Assembly: GCA_023333565.1 (NCBI GenBank)
Contig: JAJKFH010001022.1
Coordinates: 286,482-350,481 of the forward strand
Direction of reading: 5' to 3'
DNA: 64,000 bases
Source: Puffinus mauretanicus
Lineage: Eukaryota > Chordata > Aves > Procellariiformes > Procellariidae
Position numbers and translations under genes: made by a program
Notes under the pieces: model-generated
What the model was told of the DNA's origin: nothing
Seen by the model: the letters and a program-made list of their open reading frames with translations, nothing else
The model's database searches: none
Part shown: piece after piece, positions 1 through 15,000 of the stretch
Layout of the letters: each line of letters starts with the position of its first letter
Position numbering within the stretch: the stretch's first letter is position 1

Positions 1-3000
1 GGATTTGCTGATAAGAGGAGTTTTCTATAGTAGCTCATGTGTTGCTTAGAAACATCCCATGTCCATAAGGCAACTTTTGCACACCATAGTAACCTAGTAT
101 TGCCTTTTGACTGGTTCTTTTTTTTGTTGTTTTTTTTTTTTTTCCAAAGAATTTATGTAATAAAAAGCATGATAAACCCCTCAGCAGTTGGTTTGCAGAG
201 TGTATCACTGCTGCAGGGGGAAAGCAGACTTGCAAAATCCAATCCTTTTTGCATTGCTCCATTGAAAAGGCAGTCTAGAGAAAACACTGCTCCATGCACT
301 TGGTCTCTCCTTTCTTTACATTGGACTAGTGCCTTTTTTAATTTAAAGAAACCAGCATTTGTTTAACTCAGAGGTCACTGCTTGTAAGCATGACTTTACT
401 TAGCTGCCCACGTCCACCCACCTTGAGTCTTCCCTGGTCTGGTACAGTCTGATTGCTCTTAACCCTCTGCTCTCCTTCTGCGCAGCAGGGCTTTTCTTGG
501 CTTTTGTTATGCAGGAGAGAATACTTTAGCCCGAGGCGTTCATGGAAAACCAAGATGTTTTACTTTTCTTCAGAGTCTCTTCAGGCCAGCCACCACGACC
601 AGTTGCTCTTTCTTCTTAAGTTCGGAACCTGCAACCACCCAGGGAGGCTCTGGGCACGGTCCTGGGGCATACCGCTCTGCAGGAAGGCAGGCCATCGCGG
701 GGAGAAGGCTGGATCCAGCGCCTTGAAGGACAGTCTGTGCCTAGCACTGCGAGCGAAGGCTTGAGTTGTGCTGCCCGCTTCGGCCCCCGTTCAGATCACG
801 CCGTTGGGTTTAATGGTGGACGCAGACTTTCTGCTTTAGGTTCGTGTCCGCACGTGATGGGGTTTAGCAAGTGCTGTGAAACTTCCGAAAAATAGCTAGT
901 TGCTTAAACCTTTGTAGTATTTAGATTTCATCAGTACAAACATCCTCTTGACTGCTTGGCTCAAATATTTTGAGACCCGCGTAGTTTAGCTGATAGGCCA
1001 TCCTTTGATAAGAGCAGCCACCTGACACCTGTGGCAGTTTCGTTCATACAGGATCAGTGCTGCAGGGATAGCTTAAGCTAATTGTCATTATTTAGCAAGA
1101 GCAGGCGTGTTACTTAAAAGCCTAGCAAAAAGCCCAGCAGGATGGAAGAAATGCTAGCTCAATCCATATCGCTGGGCCCAAAGGATCCATATTTTCTAAA
1201 ACCAAAGTGGAAGACGCTAATTTAATCTTTCTTCTATATTCTTACCCACTGAGGGCCTGTTCTGTGATGGGCTGCAATCAATACATTATGTGCCAGTTGT
1301 GGTTATTTGAATCATATTTCCACATTTCAGTGTCTAGACTTTATGTTTGTGTGAGTTTTGTTGTACCTTTCCAGCTCCGGCGCTGATTTCAGTTGTTTTT
1401 GGCTCCTGGTTTCTATAAGAAAATCAAATGGGCTGTGTTCTGTCTTTCCCAGTCCCCAAAAAGAAGGGAACAAGGCAATGGGCAGAACTTAGTTTTTTAA
1501 GCTCCTCTGCCACCATTTTTCTCTCTTCTGAGAGATCCGTGTGTGGATGAGCCGGGTTCTGCCATTTAGTGACTAGCAGATGAAAGCAAAGACAAACCAC
1601 TGATGGCTGGAGAGAAATCTCCCCTTAGTTCTCAAACTGAGAAAAATCTGTGAAAAAAGGTATGATCTTGTTATAGGCAATCAAGGCTAGGAAAAGTGAA
1701 TACACACGCATTTTTAGAAATAAAAAACTTGATAATCCACAGAGGAGGAGTGTTTGAGAGTGAAGCAGCCTTTTAATTGACTGCATCTACTGTGCTTCAT
1801 TTTTAGCCAGCGGCTTTCTTGCACTCGCAGATATTCAGGGCTATGGACGTGACTGTATTTACATTCAGCGAGCAGGAGGGTTGCTCTGTGTTGGGTAAGT
1901 CTTAGAGTTTCTCCGTGATGCTCAGAGAAGTTGAGAATGGCACGAACCTAGATTACATTAACCCTACTGTGACCAGAAGGTAGGACAGGCTTCAGTAACG
2001 TTAACAGGAACTGCCGGGGGAAGTACTGACTTGTGCAGAAAACTGTGTGTAAACCTGAGCCGAGACTGTATTCATTTGATTCTGAAAACAAAACTCCTGG
2101 TATATGGGAAAGTGTATTATGGATAAATTGGTGAAAGGAAATAATGTTCCCAACTCATAATTAACTTGTAAAGCTTGCTGCCATGAGATTTAAAAGGCCT
2201 AAGTGCATCTGAATAGCAAGAAAAATTGGTCGTATGGTATGCAAAGAATAAAAGCTGCGGTTACAACGTCTCTATGTATCTCTGTCTGCGTATCGGCCCT
2301 TCGGCTCCCATTTCTCCCCTGGTTTGAGGTGATCCAGCTTGTTGCCAAAGCTGTGGCTTTACCACTTCCAGGGAGCTGAGCTCCATGCAAACTTCAGTGT
2401 AAATTCTTCCATTCCTTTCAGATCCAGGATTCAGTGGATGCTGTTCAGAGCCTGGGATGGGCGGAGTAGCAAGGAAGCAAATTTTTCCACCCTGCCTGAG
2501 CTTGGGCAAGCGGAAATTGTGCCTTGGAAGCCATATAAGGCAAGTCAGTCAGCTCTTGCTGGGCTCACCTTTCCACCGGGAGGCTGGAGAAGGGAGCAGC
2601 CCTTGCTCACAGGGAGAGCGTAAGGTCTGCTGGTCCTTTGAAGTTGTTCCCTGAGCGTCTGACACTTGCCGGAGGTGTGGTGTGGCAGGCCTGATTAGGT
2701 CGCACAACTCATTAACTCCCTGACTTGTGGGGCTTTAGCACGCTGTCCCAAAACGAAGGCGTAAACTCGTGATTCAGAATGAAACTGCTATAAAATGACT
2801 GGAGCTGGGAAGAAGTTGACGCAGGTCAGAGAGTGGAGCAGCCTTCTGCCACGGGGTTTCTTCATTTCCTTCAGCAGCGTCTGATGCGGGTGCTGCTGAC
2901 AACAGACTGAGCCGAGCAGGACTTTGCTCTGAAACGATAGTTCCTATGTCATTAAAATAGATTTTTGAAAATACCGATGGCACCTGTTCACACTTCCAGG

Positions 3001-6000
3001 GGTGTTCAGCTGTCAGAGCCGGTGAAGCCCGAATCGTGACCTCTGCTGCTCGCAGAATTAAGAACAACTTCTGCTCCCATAAATAGTCTCTTAAGAAGCG
3101 CGTAGGAGCTCTGCTGACCAATTTCTTTTGAAAAGCGCTTTCAGTGACACCTGTGGCAGCGACCTTGCTCGCTGTTTCCCCTCTGCGTGCTTGCCAGGGC
3201 AGCCGTGTTTTGATGGGAGTGTGGTGGTCCTGCCCACAAGCTCTGCTTCCTTCTCTCCCAATAGATATCCAATAATAAAAAGAATCTTTAGTTATCTGTG
3301 TATTTACGTGCTTTTCATGCTCAGGATTTTTTGGTAGGGAGGTTGCTGGTACTTCTGTATGCTTTTCCTGCTGTGAGATCTGAAATGCTTCCTGCCTTAG
3401 TGGGGTCCGTGTTCCCTAATGCCGTTGAAGAGGTGAGGACGGCTACCGTGCAGTTTCTGAAAGCTCCTGGGTCCTATGCAGCTCAGAGATGGTCTGACAC
3501 ATGTAATGGATGGCTACCAATCCTCGTCTTTATTCCAGAAATGAAGTGTGGTTTTCTAAAGCAGAACGATGCAGCCAAGCAAGTGTATTGTAATAAACCA
3601 GTTCTCCCAGCCTGGAGTCTAGGAGCAGACCCGTGCTGACGGAGAGTCCTGAAACACGCAGCTTTGCTAAGGAAGCGGCTTTTTGTTTAATCTTTAGAAA
3701 TGTGGAAATGGGAAGGGAGAGGTAGTAATGGGTAAAGGATAAAGTAAAACATACTTAACCTTTATGAACATAAATGGGATATCTTAGATCTGTTTGAAAT
3801 ATGCACTTTAGTTGATGTGGAACGTAGTGGTGATTAAAACCAATTGCAAACTTTTTTCCAGAGGCGTGATTCTGAAATTGCTTACGAATCGTTTAAGGAC
3901 TTTGTTCTTAATGCATTAAATGGTACAGTGGTGATTACTGCATTAAAATCTAGAACACTTTCTTTTTTGGTTTCTTAACACGAAGCGAAAAAAATAGATT
4001 TATTACCTAGAAGGTTTGATATTACACTGACAGGCATGTTTCCATGACCTTCCTACTGAATCTCTGCAGCCATTTGCACTGGAGATATATCTAATGTAGG
4101 TGCTGCCTGCATCTTGCTGCAAGTTTTAGCGCTCTCCTACAATTAAGGCCATTTAACTCAATATAAAGGCCTTTTACTTGTCATTAAGACTAAATTTACG
4201 GACGCTGACAGCAGGAAGAAACACACTTTCATTCTAACCTCAGATGGGCTCAGTTAAGAAAGCAGAATGTTTCAGCTAACTAGAACTTGGGCAGATTGTT
4301 ATATTTAGACCAAGAATTCTGGTCAGACAATTAAGTGCCAGCTCAGTGGCCATACCACTTCTTTTGCATGTATGAATTAGATTAACTGCCTCGACTCACT
4401 CTGTCAGGCAAGAGAGATTCTCTATCTTAATGTATGAAATCTCTTGGGGCTTTTGGGCTTGGACTCAGGGAGTCTTTTTGCAGCTCTGTGGTCAATCTCT
4501 ATTTAGTCAGCAGAGGTGGTATGTTTTTACTGTTCTTATCTGAAAATTTTTCATGTTCATTTTTGGAATTTGTTGTAACCTGAACTTTCACAGGTGTCCT
4601 TGCGGGGAGCAAAGAAACATCTGACTTTTTTTTTTGAGGTAGATTTTTGCCAGTTTAGAAGAGTATGTTCTTTCTTTTACTGTTTGTCGCTTTATTTTTG
4701 GAGCAGGTTTGTTACCAGCCAGTCTAGCAGTGCAAATAAAGATGTAGCTGAAACAGTACGGGTTCTGTGCTTCTTGCTGAAGGAAAGGGAGTACCTCGTT
4801 TAACTCGGTAGTGGCTTCTTCAGGCAGCTGCCTTCACTTTTCTGTCAGAGAAAGCAAGCACCCCTGGAAGATGGTGTTTGCAAGGAGGCTGTTGGCAGCG
4901 CTGTGTTAGCGGACGGTATGTAACACGCAGAGGTTATAACATGGTAGAAAATCTAGTGGGGTTGTCTTGTTCAATGCTTTCAGCTGGATTTTTTGTGGGC
5001 AGCATCCCTTGGTGATGGAAAAAAACCTGGTGTTTGTGATTACTTTATCACTAACTGCCCCGTGAAGATAGCGAGGTGGTGGGAAATTGCAGTGATCTCG
5101 GTGGCATCCCTGTTGAATACTGAGTTTCTGTTGGGTTGTGTTCCCAGAGTCCCATTCAGCATTGGAGCATCTCTGTTTGCCTGAAAGCCAAAAGAAGCTG
5201 TGTCGGAGCATCTTGCTTCAGCTCTTGAGGTTGATTTGGCTCGAGGGGTGTTGGTGGGATTTCTCTGGGTTTCCTTTAGGATCCAGGCTCTGCTGACTTT
5301 GGGTTATTGTAGCCTCTTCCAGCAGGGCTGGCTCGGACTCCGTGAGGAATGTCTGAAGATTGTCTTAAGTAGAACTTTGGCAGACTAGTAATTACGCTTC
5401 CCTTTAAGTGTCAATAGGATATAGTTGGGCACAAGGAGAAAACTGGTCCAGGCTTGTTTTCCTAGGCTCAGCAGTGTGTGTGTTAGGTGAGATTTGTTCT
5501 GGGATGGTTGAACGAGTTAGTCAATCTGATCTCTAAATTGCTTTTCTATATTTTTCTCTTGCAAGAAACGTAGTAGAGCTGTGTGGAAGATAAGGATCAT
5601 ACTGATGTTTCAGCAGCTCGTTTAAGCCATCTTATGAGCACATAGGCGAGTGAATCAGCCCTGGTGTCTTAATATGTCCTAAAATAAATTAGACTTTCGT
5701 AAGCAAATTCAGTGAGTTAGAATTGCTGTATTTTCATTAAAAGATTGCAGTGGAGAAAACACTCTTTAAAATTCAGCCCTAGGGTTTTGTTGTTCATTAA
5801 CTGATAGTCCCTCCTGTTTACCTTGTGTGATAAGTACAACGTTAAGAATGGCTAACAGTGCTGATGCCGTCACAGCTGCCCTTCAGAGAGAATTGCTCTC
5901 TTTTTTTATGGCGTGGTTTACTGACAGGTGGGTTTTTTTGAACTAAAATAAATGCAAACAGCCAGAACGTACCTCTCTTAATCATGGAAACCAACTTTTT

Positions 6001-9000
6001 TTTTCTGTTCTTAGCAGCTTGGTAACGCTGTTCTCAGTACAAAGGTCGTTTAAAAATCTGACATGTCAGGCCAGCAACATACTGCTTCTTAATGAGGCTT
6101 AAAACCAGCATGTAGCTGCCAGGTGGAAATATATTTGACTCTGGAGCGGCAGAATAGAGGAGCAGGAGGAGACATGTGGCCAGCTTACTGGGATGGGATC
6201 ACTCTTCTGTCCTGCACAACCTCCCTGTATCTCTAGGCAGCCCTCGGTACCCAAGTACTTGCAGTTCACTTGCGTAATGGGGTTTTAATTTTTCTCTCGT
6301 TATGCAAATGAGCACAGGTGTTTGACAGCACATTCTGAGAAGAAAAGCAACTAAAATATCTTCAAAAAAACACACACGTGCTGTTTTAAAAGGATTTCTT
6401 CCTGTATTTCAGAACCTGAGATGATCTCCTCCTTGGCTTCTCGTTGCCCCGTAGCCACCATTCAGCAAGGCGAGGAGGAGGTTCTGCGGCGCCTCTGTTA
6501 CTTCATCGCCGTCTTGCTTAAACCCTCCTGTCCCTCCTCCCCAGGATGTCACTTGACATTGAACTAAAGCTCTTGAACCTTAAGTTCCTTGTTCTCTATG
6601 AAGCTTCGTTGGTAGTTTGAATGTCTGAGGGCTTTTGCGCTAATCCTGTTCCCCAGCACTTCAAGCTCCAGTACTGGAATTTCAGCACCTTCAGCCTCGC
6701 CTCAGTCTTTTCGGCTCTTTGACTGTTCTCCAGTTAAAACTAGGTCAGAAACCACTGTCAGCTTCTGATATTTCACTATTCCTGTTTTATAAGTTGTAAC
6801 CCCGTGTTGCTCTGTGTTTAATCGCTTGCTTTAGTTTTAACATATTAAATGTCTCATCTTGCTCTGCACGAGCAGCCTGATACAGGAGAGCTGGTAAAAC
6901 TGCTCGAAATAACGTCTTGGCTATAAAAGCAACGTTACCTTGATTGGGTCTGAAAAGGTGAATTATTTGTTTGTTGCATATAATGCCTAAGATGCCAAAC
7001 TGACAGATTTTTTTCCACAAGCTCTCTCTAACTGTACGTTGCTGGCAGTTTGTGTACAGCCAGCTTTCTAGCTGTAATTAACCAGCTTATCTTTCTGTCT
7101 GAGTGGCTTTTTAACCTGATGGGTGAAAGAAAAATAGCTTAAAAAAAAAAACCCCAAATCAAGTAATTGGAAACCTGCAGATTGGCGAGGAACACAGTAA
7201 AGTGTGTATGTTGGAAGTCATTTAAAATATTTATTTTTAACGGAGAGTTCTAGCTGACTGTACCCGTTCAGCGTTTTTATAAGACTATTATTGGAACTGT
7301 GCTTGAAGTCTGAGCCGGAGTACCTCGGTATTCAGTGAAATCCACCTGGTGTAATTTAAGAGTATCCTTACTCCTTTCTTTTAGACAGACTTTGAGCTAG
7401 CTAGCAATATTGGAATTCTTAGGCATTCTTGCATGAGTGGTATTTAAATGAATTCTTACTTTTCAGAATAGCTTAAAGGTTGTGGTTTTTAAATGCTGCC
7501 TGAGCTGTCGTCTCTAAAAAGTTTTCCAGGATGGCAAGTTGTCTTATTAAGCTGTTCTTAATACACTCTGTTTTCTTCTTTCATGTATCTCCTGCTGCTC
7601 TGTGAACCTCGTCTAGGGTTTAAGCATCCCTGGGTTGGAAACCCTCGGTGTGGAGGTACCAGTGCAATCCAGTTCTTGCTTACAGACCTGAATGGTCTCC
7701 AGTAAATAGTGCATGAAGTGGCGGTGTCTCCGTGTACCACCTGGGAAGTATTAGCTGTGTTTCACAGCTGGAGGAGTTTCAACCCAGAGGTGAAGTGCTT
7801 TTATATAAGGTCACAGAAGGAAAGCTTCTGACGGAGGGCAAATGGAACAAGTCTCGACTCTAAATCTGGTTCTCTAGTCACTTTACATCACTTCCACAGC
7901 ATGGCCTTCAGCCTCGGGTGGAAGAGCCTGGGTGTTTTAATCAGTTATGGAAACTTTATTTATGATGGGGATGAGGGGGAGTTGTTTAAGATGTGCTATG
8001 GTGACACACTTCTCTCTATTAATTTGGGAAGCATTTTCTTCTGATAGTTGAGGATTTTGTACAGTGCAAAAGCTAAACCCAAAATATTTGTAGTACGTAT
8101 ACTTGCAGCCAGTTATGGCAAAGCTTCCTTTTAACTATTTAACTTCTCTCAGTTCCAAGCGTGAGGATGACCTTTTCATCCATGTCTTAGGTCTGGCCAA
8201 CGCAGTGGGAACGTGTGTGCTTTACAGTCATTAGCGTTAGAGACCAGCCACATACAGAATTGTCTGTAAGCAGCTTTTATAGGGTGGCAGTTCAGAAAAA
8301 AACATTAACTCTTGCTGTGGGCTAAGAATGATGATTTTTATGGCTGTCTTGGAAGTTGCTTGACTGGAAAACCTTTGTATTATATTTATGTAGCAATATG
8401 AGAACTAAAGGTGAGTTGCTTCAGTTACTTCTGCAGTGGTACAAGCCCTCTCCAACTTCAGTTGCTGACCCCCGTAGCAGTTCAGGAGAGGAATTTGGCA
8501 GGATAACATGTGAAGTTTGAAGTAAGAGGAGCATTTAAACAGAATGTAACTGGTCAGAAGAGTGGGTGAGTATGCATGGTGGTGGTTGTGCTCTGAGCAG
8601 CAGAAACAGGGAAGTCTCATCCTGGGGAGCGGGTCCCTTGCTGGCCCTCTCCGTGATGTGTGTGTCTGGATGCATCCGTGCTGAATGGCCAGCTTGCTGC
8701 CGCTGCCCGGCCAGTGCGTATCAGCCGACTTCTGCTTCCCGTTCCCCAGCGAGGGGAAACAAATCGTGGTCTTCCCTATATTTCATAGCTAATTCTAAAT
8801 CTTTTCAGTGAAGCTTCTTGAAATCATCATTTTTCAGTTGTATCCACATTTCAAATTTGCACCCATTGAGGGTAGGAAGGGTCAGGAGTAGAAATGCTGG
8901 GTGGTTGCTGTGATCCTTTTTGGGCAATCAGACCAAAAATGCCTCCATCTTCACATTTCACAGACCTGATTTCATTGTCAAAACAGACCAAAAGCAGTAT

Positions 9001-12000
9001 TGCTTGTATTGCTTCAGAAAGGCTAATCGGCTAAAAGTACCATTTCTAAGATAGACGATAGCGAGCCAAGTGATTTCCATGATTGAAATTGTTTTCCTCA
9101 GCATTTTCACAAGCTTTCTGGTTTTATTTGAGAGGTGGCCACATCTTCAGCATCTAGTAAACAGCAAACCTCCCTCTTCTTTCAGAGGAAGCACAGAAGC
9201 CTTCATTCAAGGTATCTTCTACTAGAGGAATGGCTTTTAAAATATTAATCTGAGAAAATCTAAAACCCCTTAATGATTCTTGGCTCATAAAACTGTTTAA
9301 GTAAAGCCTTTAGGGAAAACCAGAACTGCTGTTCACCTTTAGCAGAGTTGGGAATTTTGGATGATTCAGTTTCCTTTTGCCAGTTTGTTTTTTTTCTTCA
9401 GTCCTTTCCCAATTTAACAAGATCATCTGATAGCTACAATAAAATTCTGCTGCAAAAACAAGCAGTGTTGCATGCAAGAGATGATTACCCAGGGAATTTT
9501 GAGCATGGATGTCTTAATGGGATTCTTGCCAGGCTAAGGTCTCTCTAAATTGTCTTGTAATGCAAATGTGTACAGATGCTGAAGCCATACTGCTGAACTT
9601 TTTTTAAGAGAAGATTTAATAATTATTACACTTATTAGTATTTCCAATGTATGGAGGCAGAACAGGAAATTTCTTTGTGGAAGAGTGTTTCTTGTTGAAA
9701 ACGGCGTTTCAAAGCAAATCCACATGTTCAAAAAACAAATCTAAGAGGGTTTGCTTTCCTTTGCCTGCACTTTAGAAATACCAATATTTACCTTCCTTTT
9801 TTCTACCCTATCTTTAACTTACAGTATCTGCTAATAGATTTAGCCGTGCTGAAAGGTACGCAGTGCTGCTCTGTAAGAAAGGGATAGATTCAGGCCATAT
9901 GAGCAGACTGAAATTCTGACTTTTTTTATTTAAAACATTTTTTTTCCTCCTGTATAAGCAAGTGACTACGGGGTTGCTATTTTTAAAAAGAGGTGGGCTT
10001 TGGGATGCGTTAATTTAACTTTTCCCCAAACTCCATGCAGTTGCTTGCAAGTAACAAAACAATTGAACTTATTTCTAGGTTTGTGCTTAAATTTTTTGTG
10101 ATGAATTTGCCAGCACAGCATTGTCTTTGTATGAGTGCTTTGGGAAATGTTGTTTCAACTTGTTTTATGTTTTCCTGGTTTTACCTTCTATTGCTTTTAG
10201 TCTGAGTTACAGAAGAAAAATCCCTTCAGGAAAAATGGTAATAAAAATAACCATTTGTGCAGAATTCTGTTGATTTCTAGTGTGCTTGTGGAAGAGGGAG
10301 GGGGTATTGAACCTCTGTCTTGGGGACTGGTGTGGGGAGAACAGGATGAGACCCGAGAGAAAAGTAAGGGCGTTTAAATGGACAATTTTGATTCAAGAAT
10401 GTAGTAAAACTAAAATAGCTTTGAGGGCTGCTGGTTCTCAGTTTCAGTGAGGGTCTGGAACACCCTTTTGTAATGAGTAACGGATGCAGAAAACCCAATA
10501 ACAAAAAAAAAAATGGAACTTCCTTTTCAGAGAGATGCAGTAATTGTATCAAAAATACTCAGGCTTTTACTTGGAGGGGAGGGGGCCTCCTGCGTTACTG
10601 CACTAAAAATGGGCATGATGTTTTGATAATTCTTTCATTATAGACATATTTTTAATTGATTACCAGACTGGTTTGAACAGCTGTACTAGACACCGAAAGC
10701 TGCACGGGGATGCAAAGGATCTGTTTTTCCCCAGAAAGCCTTTCCTCCACAAGCCTTTGGAAATCGTGCGAGTTGGCTGTTGGTCTTCTGACAGTAAAAC
10801 CTCACTAAGTAGCCCCGTCTTGTTATTAGTGAAACTGGTGGAAGTTTGTAATGATTAAACTGCAGATCATCGTCCCTTAAGCTCTTGTGGCAGTCTGGTG
10901 TCAGGCATAAAGAGTTGAGACTTCATGATTATTGCTTCTCTTGCTAGACTTAATGAGTAGGTCTCCCTTACCTCCCCAGAAAAGCAAAGATACTAAACAC
11001 AAAATAAAAGAAAAGGAGTGCTGTACCATTGGGAAATGTGCCGTAGTCTCCGAAGTTGGATTCCCAAATGAGGCTGACTTCTGCATCAGTGCTGAAGATA
11101 CATAGCTGTGTCTGAGTTAATTGGGAGCTGGGGGCTCTTGATGCCACAAACCCACCTTTGACCTTTTCCTGTTTCTTACAATACACGTTCCCTTTGACCT
11201 CAGACTACAAGTCACCTCCCATTTTGGTGGGGATTTGCACGGCTTTCCAGCCGTGGCCAGGTGGAGAGCTGCAGCCGCTTGATCCCGATTACATCGAGCA
11301 GTGAAGTTGGGCCTCTTGGAAGCAGCAGCGATGGGATCCAGTGACCGACTGGCCATTCGAAAAGAAAGCGGTATTCAGAACAAAAGTGTGGTGGCTCTTA
11401 AAATGAACTAGACTGTGCCTATATCTGTCCCTAGATATTCTTCTTCTTCTTGCTTATTCTCCTCTTGCAGTGTCTCTCTCTGCAGTAACCTGTCCCCTAA
11501 CAGGTGAGCCCTTCTCTGGAGACAGGTAGGTTTGACTCTTCAGCGTCCTCTGGAAGTCCCAGGTCCGTTGTCTGCAAAAACAAAGCTTGCATTTGCTTTG
11601 GAGACAGACCATTGCATCCTTGCTGCATCTCTTGCAGCCATTTCAGATCATGAATTTCTTTGTATTTGTTATAGAACAATTCTGTATCCATCTCGGTGTT
11701 CACGAGAAAGAGTTACTCGATTACTGTATTTGCATTGCTGTAGAAATTTAGGAATAGGGATTGCAAGACGTCATTTGTTGGTTCCTGCCCTTGGGAAGGA
11801 ATCGGTCCGTTCGGTATGCTGGCCTGTTTGCTGTATCCGGGTTCTCCTATGGCCAAACAAGGTTGCCTGCTCTACAGTGATCAGAATAAACTTGATACCA
11901 AGTGACAATACTTTAATTATTTCTCTAAGGAATTGGGCCTCCTTTTAATTTTCTTCCTGAAAGGCATTGCCTAAATTGCATATATGTGTAGCTTTCCTTT

Positions 12001-15000
12001 CTAGTGGAAAACTACTGTACCTTGCGCTAGCCAAACATCTTGGCTTAATGATCGCGAGCGATGTGTGGTTTGTCCCAGGGTTTTTCAGTGTATGCGGCAA
12101 GTTGGAGCTTCCTTACCAAAGCTACCTTTCACAAGATTTGCAGTCTGGTGTTAAAGATGATCGAAGTATCAGATTTTGTGTCAGAGGCATCTGTTCTTTT
12201 GGAATCTAAAGGTTTATTTTTGCAAATTCAGGATCAGGAAAAACAGAGTTTGGTTCTGTACTAGGAGCAGACTCTTCTGAAGCACGTCTGGAAAGTTTTA
12301 CTTGAAGTTACCAAGGTGAAACACAAAAATTTCACTGGGCTTGAGCATAAAACTTCAACTACCCTGTATGTAAAATATCACTGGAGTGAGGTTTGTTGGA
12401 ATTGTTTGCTCGTGCTGGGCAGGGTTACAAAGATGAGACCCACCAAGGAGCTTCATACTCGGGACTAATGAAGAAGAAAGATGGGTTGGAAAAGCTGGGT
12501 GACCGCTCTCATAGCGGCATAGTAAAAATTACTGGCAAAGCGCTGTGTGCTGCAGCCTGTCACTGCGGGGCTGGCAAGCGTCAGCCTCCATCCGCTGGCC
12601 TGAGTTTTGAGGGTGCAGGATGGCTGTTTGGGTAGCCAGTTTGGCTCCATATGTACTATTTCTGACTCAGTCTCTCCCTTTCCCTAGTTCCGCTTTAAAG
12701 AAAGCTTTCTGGCATCTGCTCTAACACTGCCGTGCAGCAGGGAGGTGTACGCAGGGTTTTTGCCTTGCCCGTGCCCGGGGAAGCGGCGTTCACTTGTTTC
12801 GGTTTAAGGTTCCAAATGAATTCTGCAAAGAAGCATATCAACAAATACATTGCGTTTTATTCAGGAGGATCTTTTTAACCTGGATTAGACAAGATCAGAA
12901 GATCCGGGCATGCGTGAGAGAACAGGCTCTATGGCTAGCTCAGCTCCCGTGCCTGTGGGGTGACATCTTGATGACAGTGGAGTTTAATTGCTTTCTGGTT
13001 TGCTGATACAAGCTATTGTCCATTTAGGGACTGAGTTTCTGCTTTACGTTGCAGGCATAAAGCATTTCGATTAGGCTACACTTTTTTTTTTAAGTTCATC
13101 ATGTGTCTTACCCTGTAAAGGTAGTGGGTTTTCTGTATTTCAAATGGGACGGTGTCTTTGATGCTCAGATGGTGTAGTCATGTAAAATTTTGTATGCTTA
13201 CGATGCTTCCTTAATAAGGAGCTGTGAATGTTGATATTCTGTAACTCAGGCACAGTTTCAGTAATGTCAAGGTTTTTTTGAGCTGACATTTTTAATAAAA
13301 CTTGTTTTCTATCTTATAGGGGCACTCTTGGTTTTTGACCCTGGAAATTTAAACTACTGGGGAAGTGATGTTTGTGCTGTAATAGCCCACTTAAAATTAT
13401 GCAATTATAAACAAGGAAGCCAGTATGTATTTTGCAGTTTAGCAATTAAAACTTTAAAATGTACAGCTTAGCATTTTGGCTGACATAAAAGCTCTTTATC
13501 ATTTTATCACTGCTTGCACTGTGTTATGGCTAGAATTTGTAGGTGCTTTAATATTACAGTGATAATATGCACCCATTAATGCATTTAGGAAGATCATAGT
13601 TCATAATAAACACAGAATATAGTTTAGAGTAATTGGTAAGTCTCCAGCTCCTAAACCTTCATCAAAAGCACCTTTTTAAAAATTATTTGTATTAAAAGCT
13701 CGAGTACTCACTTCTGCCCCAAATATTTCTTTTAAATGTTGGGGAGAGGAAAATGGGGTAGAAGAGTGGGGAACTGGTCCCAGCAGACAGATGTGGTTTT
13801 GTTCTTTGGCAACACTTGGCTCATCAAAGTAATAAATGGGGTGATCTCCGAGAGGAGGAGTGAACGAACATGTACATCGGTTAATTTGGGGATGGCAGCC
13901 CGAGGGGCACCGTCACACCCCGCAGTGCTGCGCTGCTCCTGCGCGGAGGCTGCTGGTGCATGGCAGGGTTTGCAGGTGCCGATCTCTGGAAGGATGCAGG
14001 GGGACCCGCGTCCTCCAGAAGCATCCCCATGGATGCTTTCCCACCTCGGCAGCTGACTGTTGTCTCATGGCTGCTGGCACCCCTCTTGAGTAGAAAGCTA
14101 AACTTTTGTTTCAATAGTTGTGGATTTACGTGGGATTTCCAAGACGCTTTCCCTTAGAACACTTTCCCTATTTGAATAGCAAAACTAGTAGCTTGTCTCC
14201 GAGGCTTATGTAGTATAAAAAGGTCCGGAAGGCTTTGTAGTTTAGGTCAACAAAAATTATATAGGATCTATAATTTTCAAGTCTCAGCAGACTCGATCCC
14301 ATCTGCAGTCTGTTAGTGTCCTCAACTTCAAATGAGATTGTTGGGAGGCCTTAAATTGCAGATGGAAATTGTGTTGCAGGGAGACGGTATTTTAATTCCA
14401 TAAGTAATAGATGTGACATAAAAAAGAATATTCAGGAGGCTTTTTACTGCTGTGTTTCTGGTAGGAGGTAAATATAAGCCTTGAAAAAGTAGAATGTCTT
14501 GGGAGAAGTCTTTTGTCTCTACCTAATACGCAGTGGTTCTCTCTTGGGCCAGCTTTGGCTAATTGACTGCCAGTAAACTTCACACAGAGTCACTTGAAGT
14601 TGTTGTGGGTATATTCAAAGGTATTTATTTCCCCTGGGATTTATATATCTTGCTACTAATGAACTTTGGGACTCTGAGGTGTCTCTTGTGAGTCTGTCAC
14701 AGCGAGACACTGGATATATTTGCTTTGGTTTTGGTCTCTGTTTTACTTTGCAAAGTCTGCCTGGTGTATTTAAAACGAAAATGTAAGTGGAAATCTAAAT
14801 CAACATTAAGTTGGGTTCAGGTCTGCAGGACACCTTTTCTCAAGCATCCAGGTCTGCTCGAACTGAGTATCCTCCGGGATTGGAATCTGACCCTTTTTTG
14901 TTTTTTTCATCCTTTGCCCAGTTGTGCTGAGAAGCTGGAGGAAGTAGAGGTGGAAGTGTGCCTATATTTGGACCGTGCTGTGTGGGCAAAAGAAACATAA

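Noticed and set aside
11532..11948. 138-codon frame in ELL intron 1
   Set aside because: No family motif, and length within chance expectation for 20 kb read in six frames.
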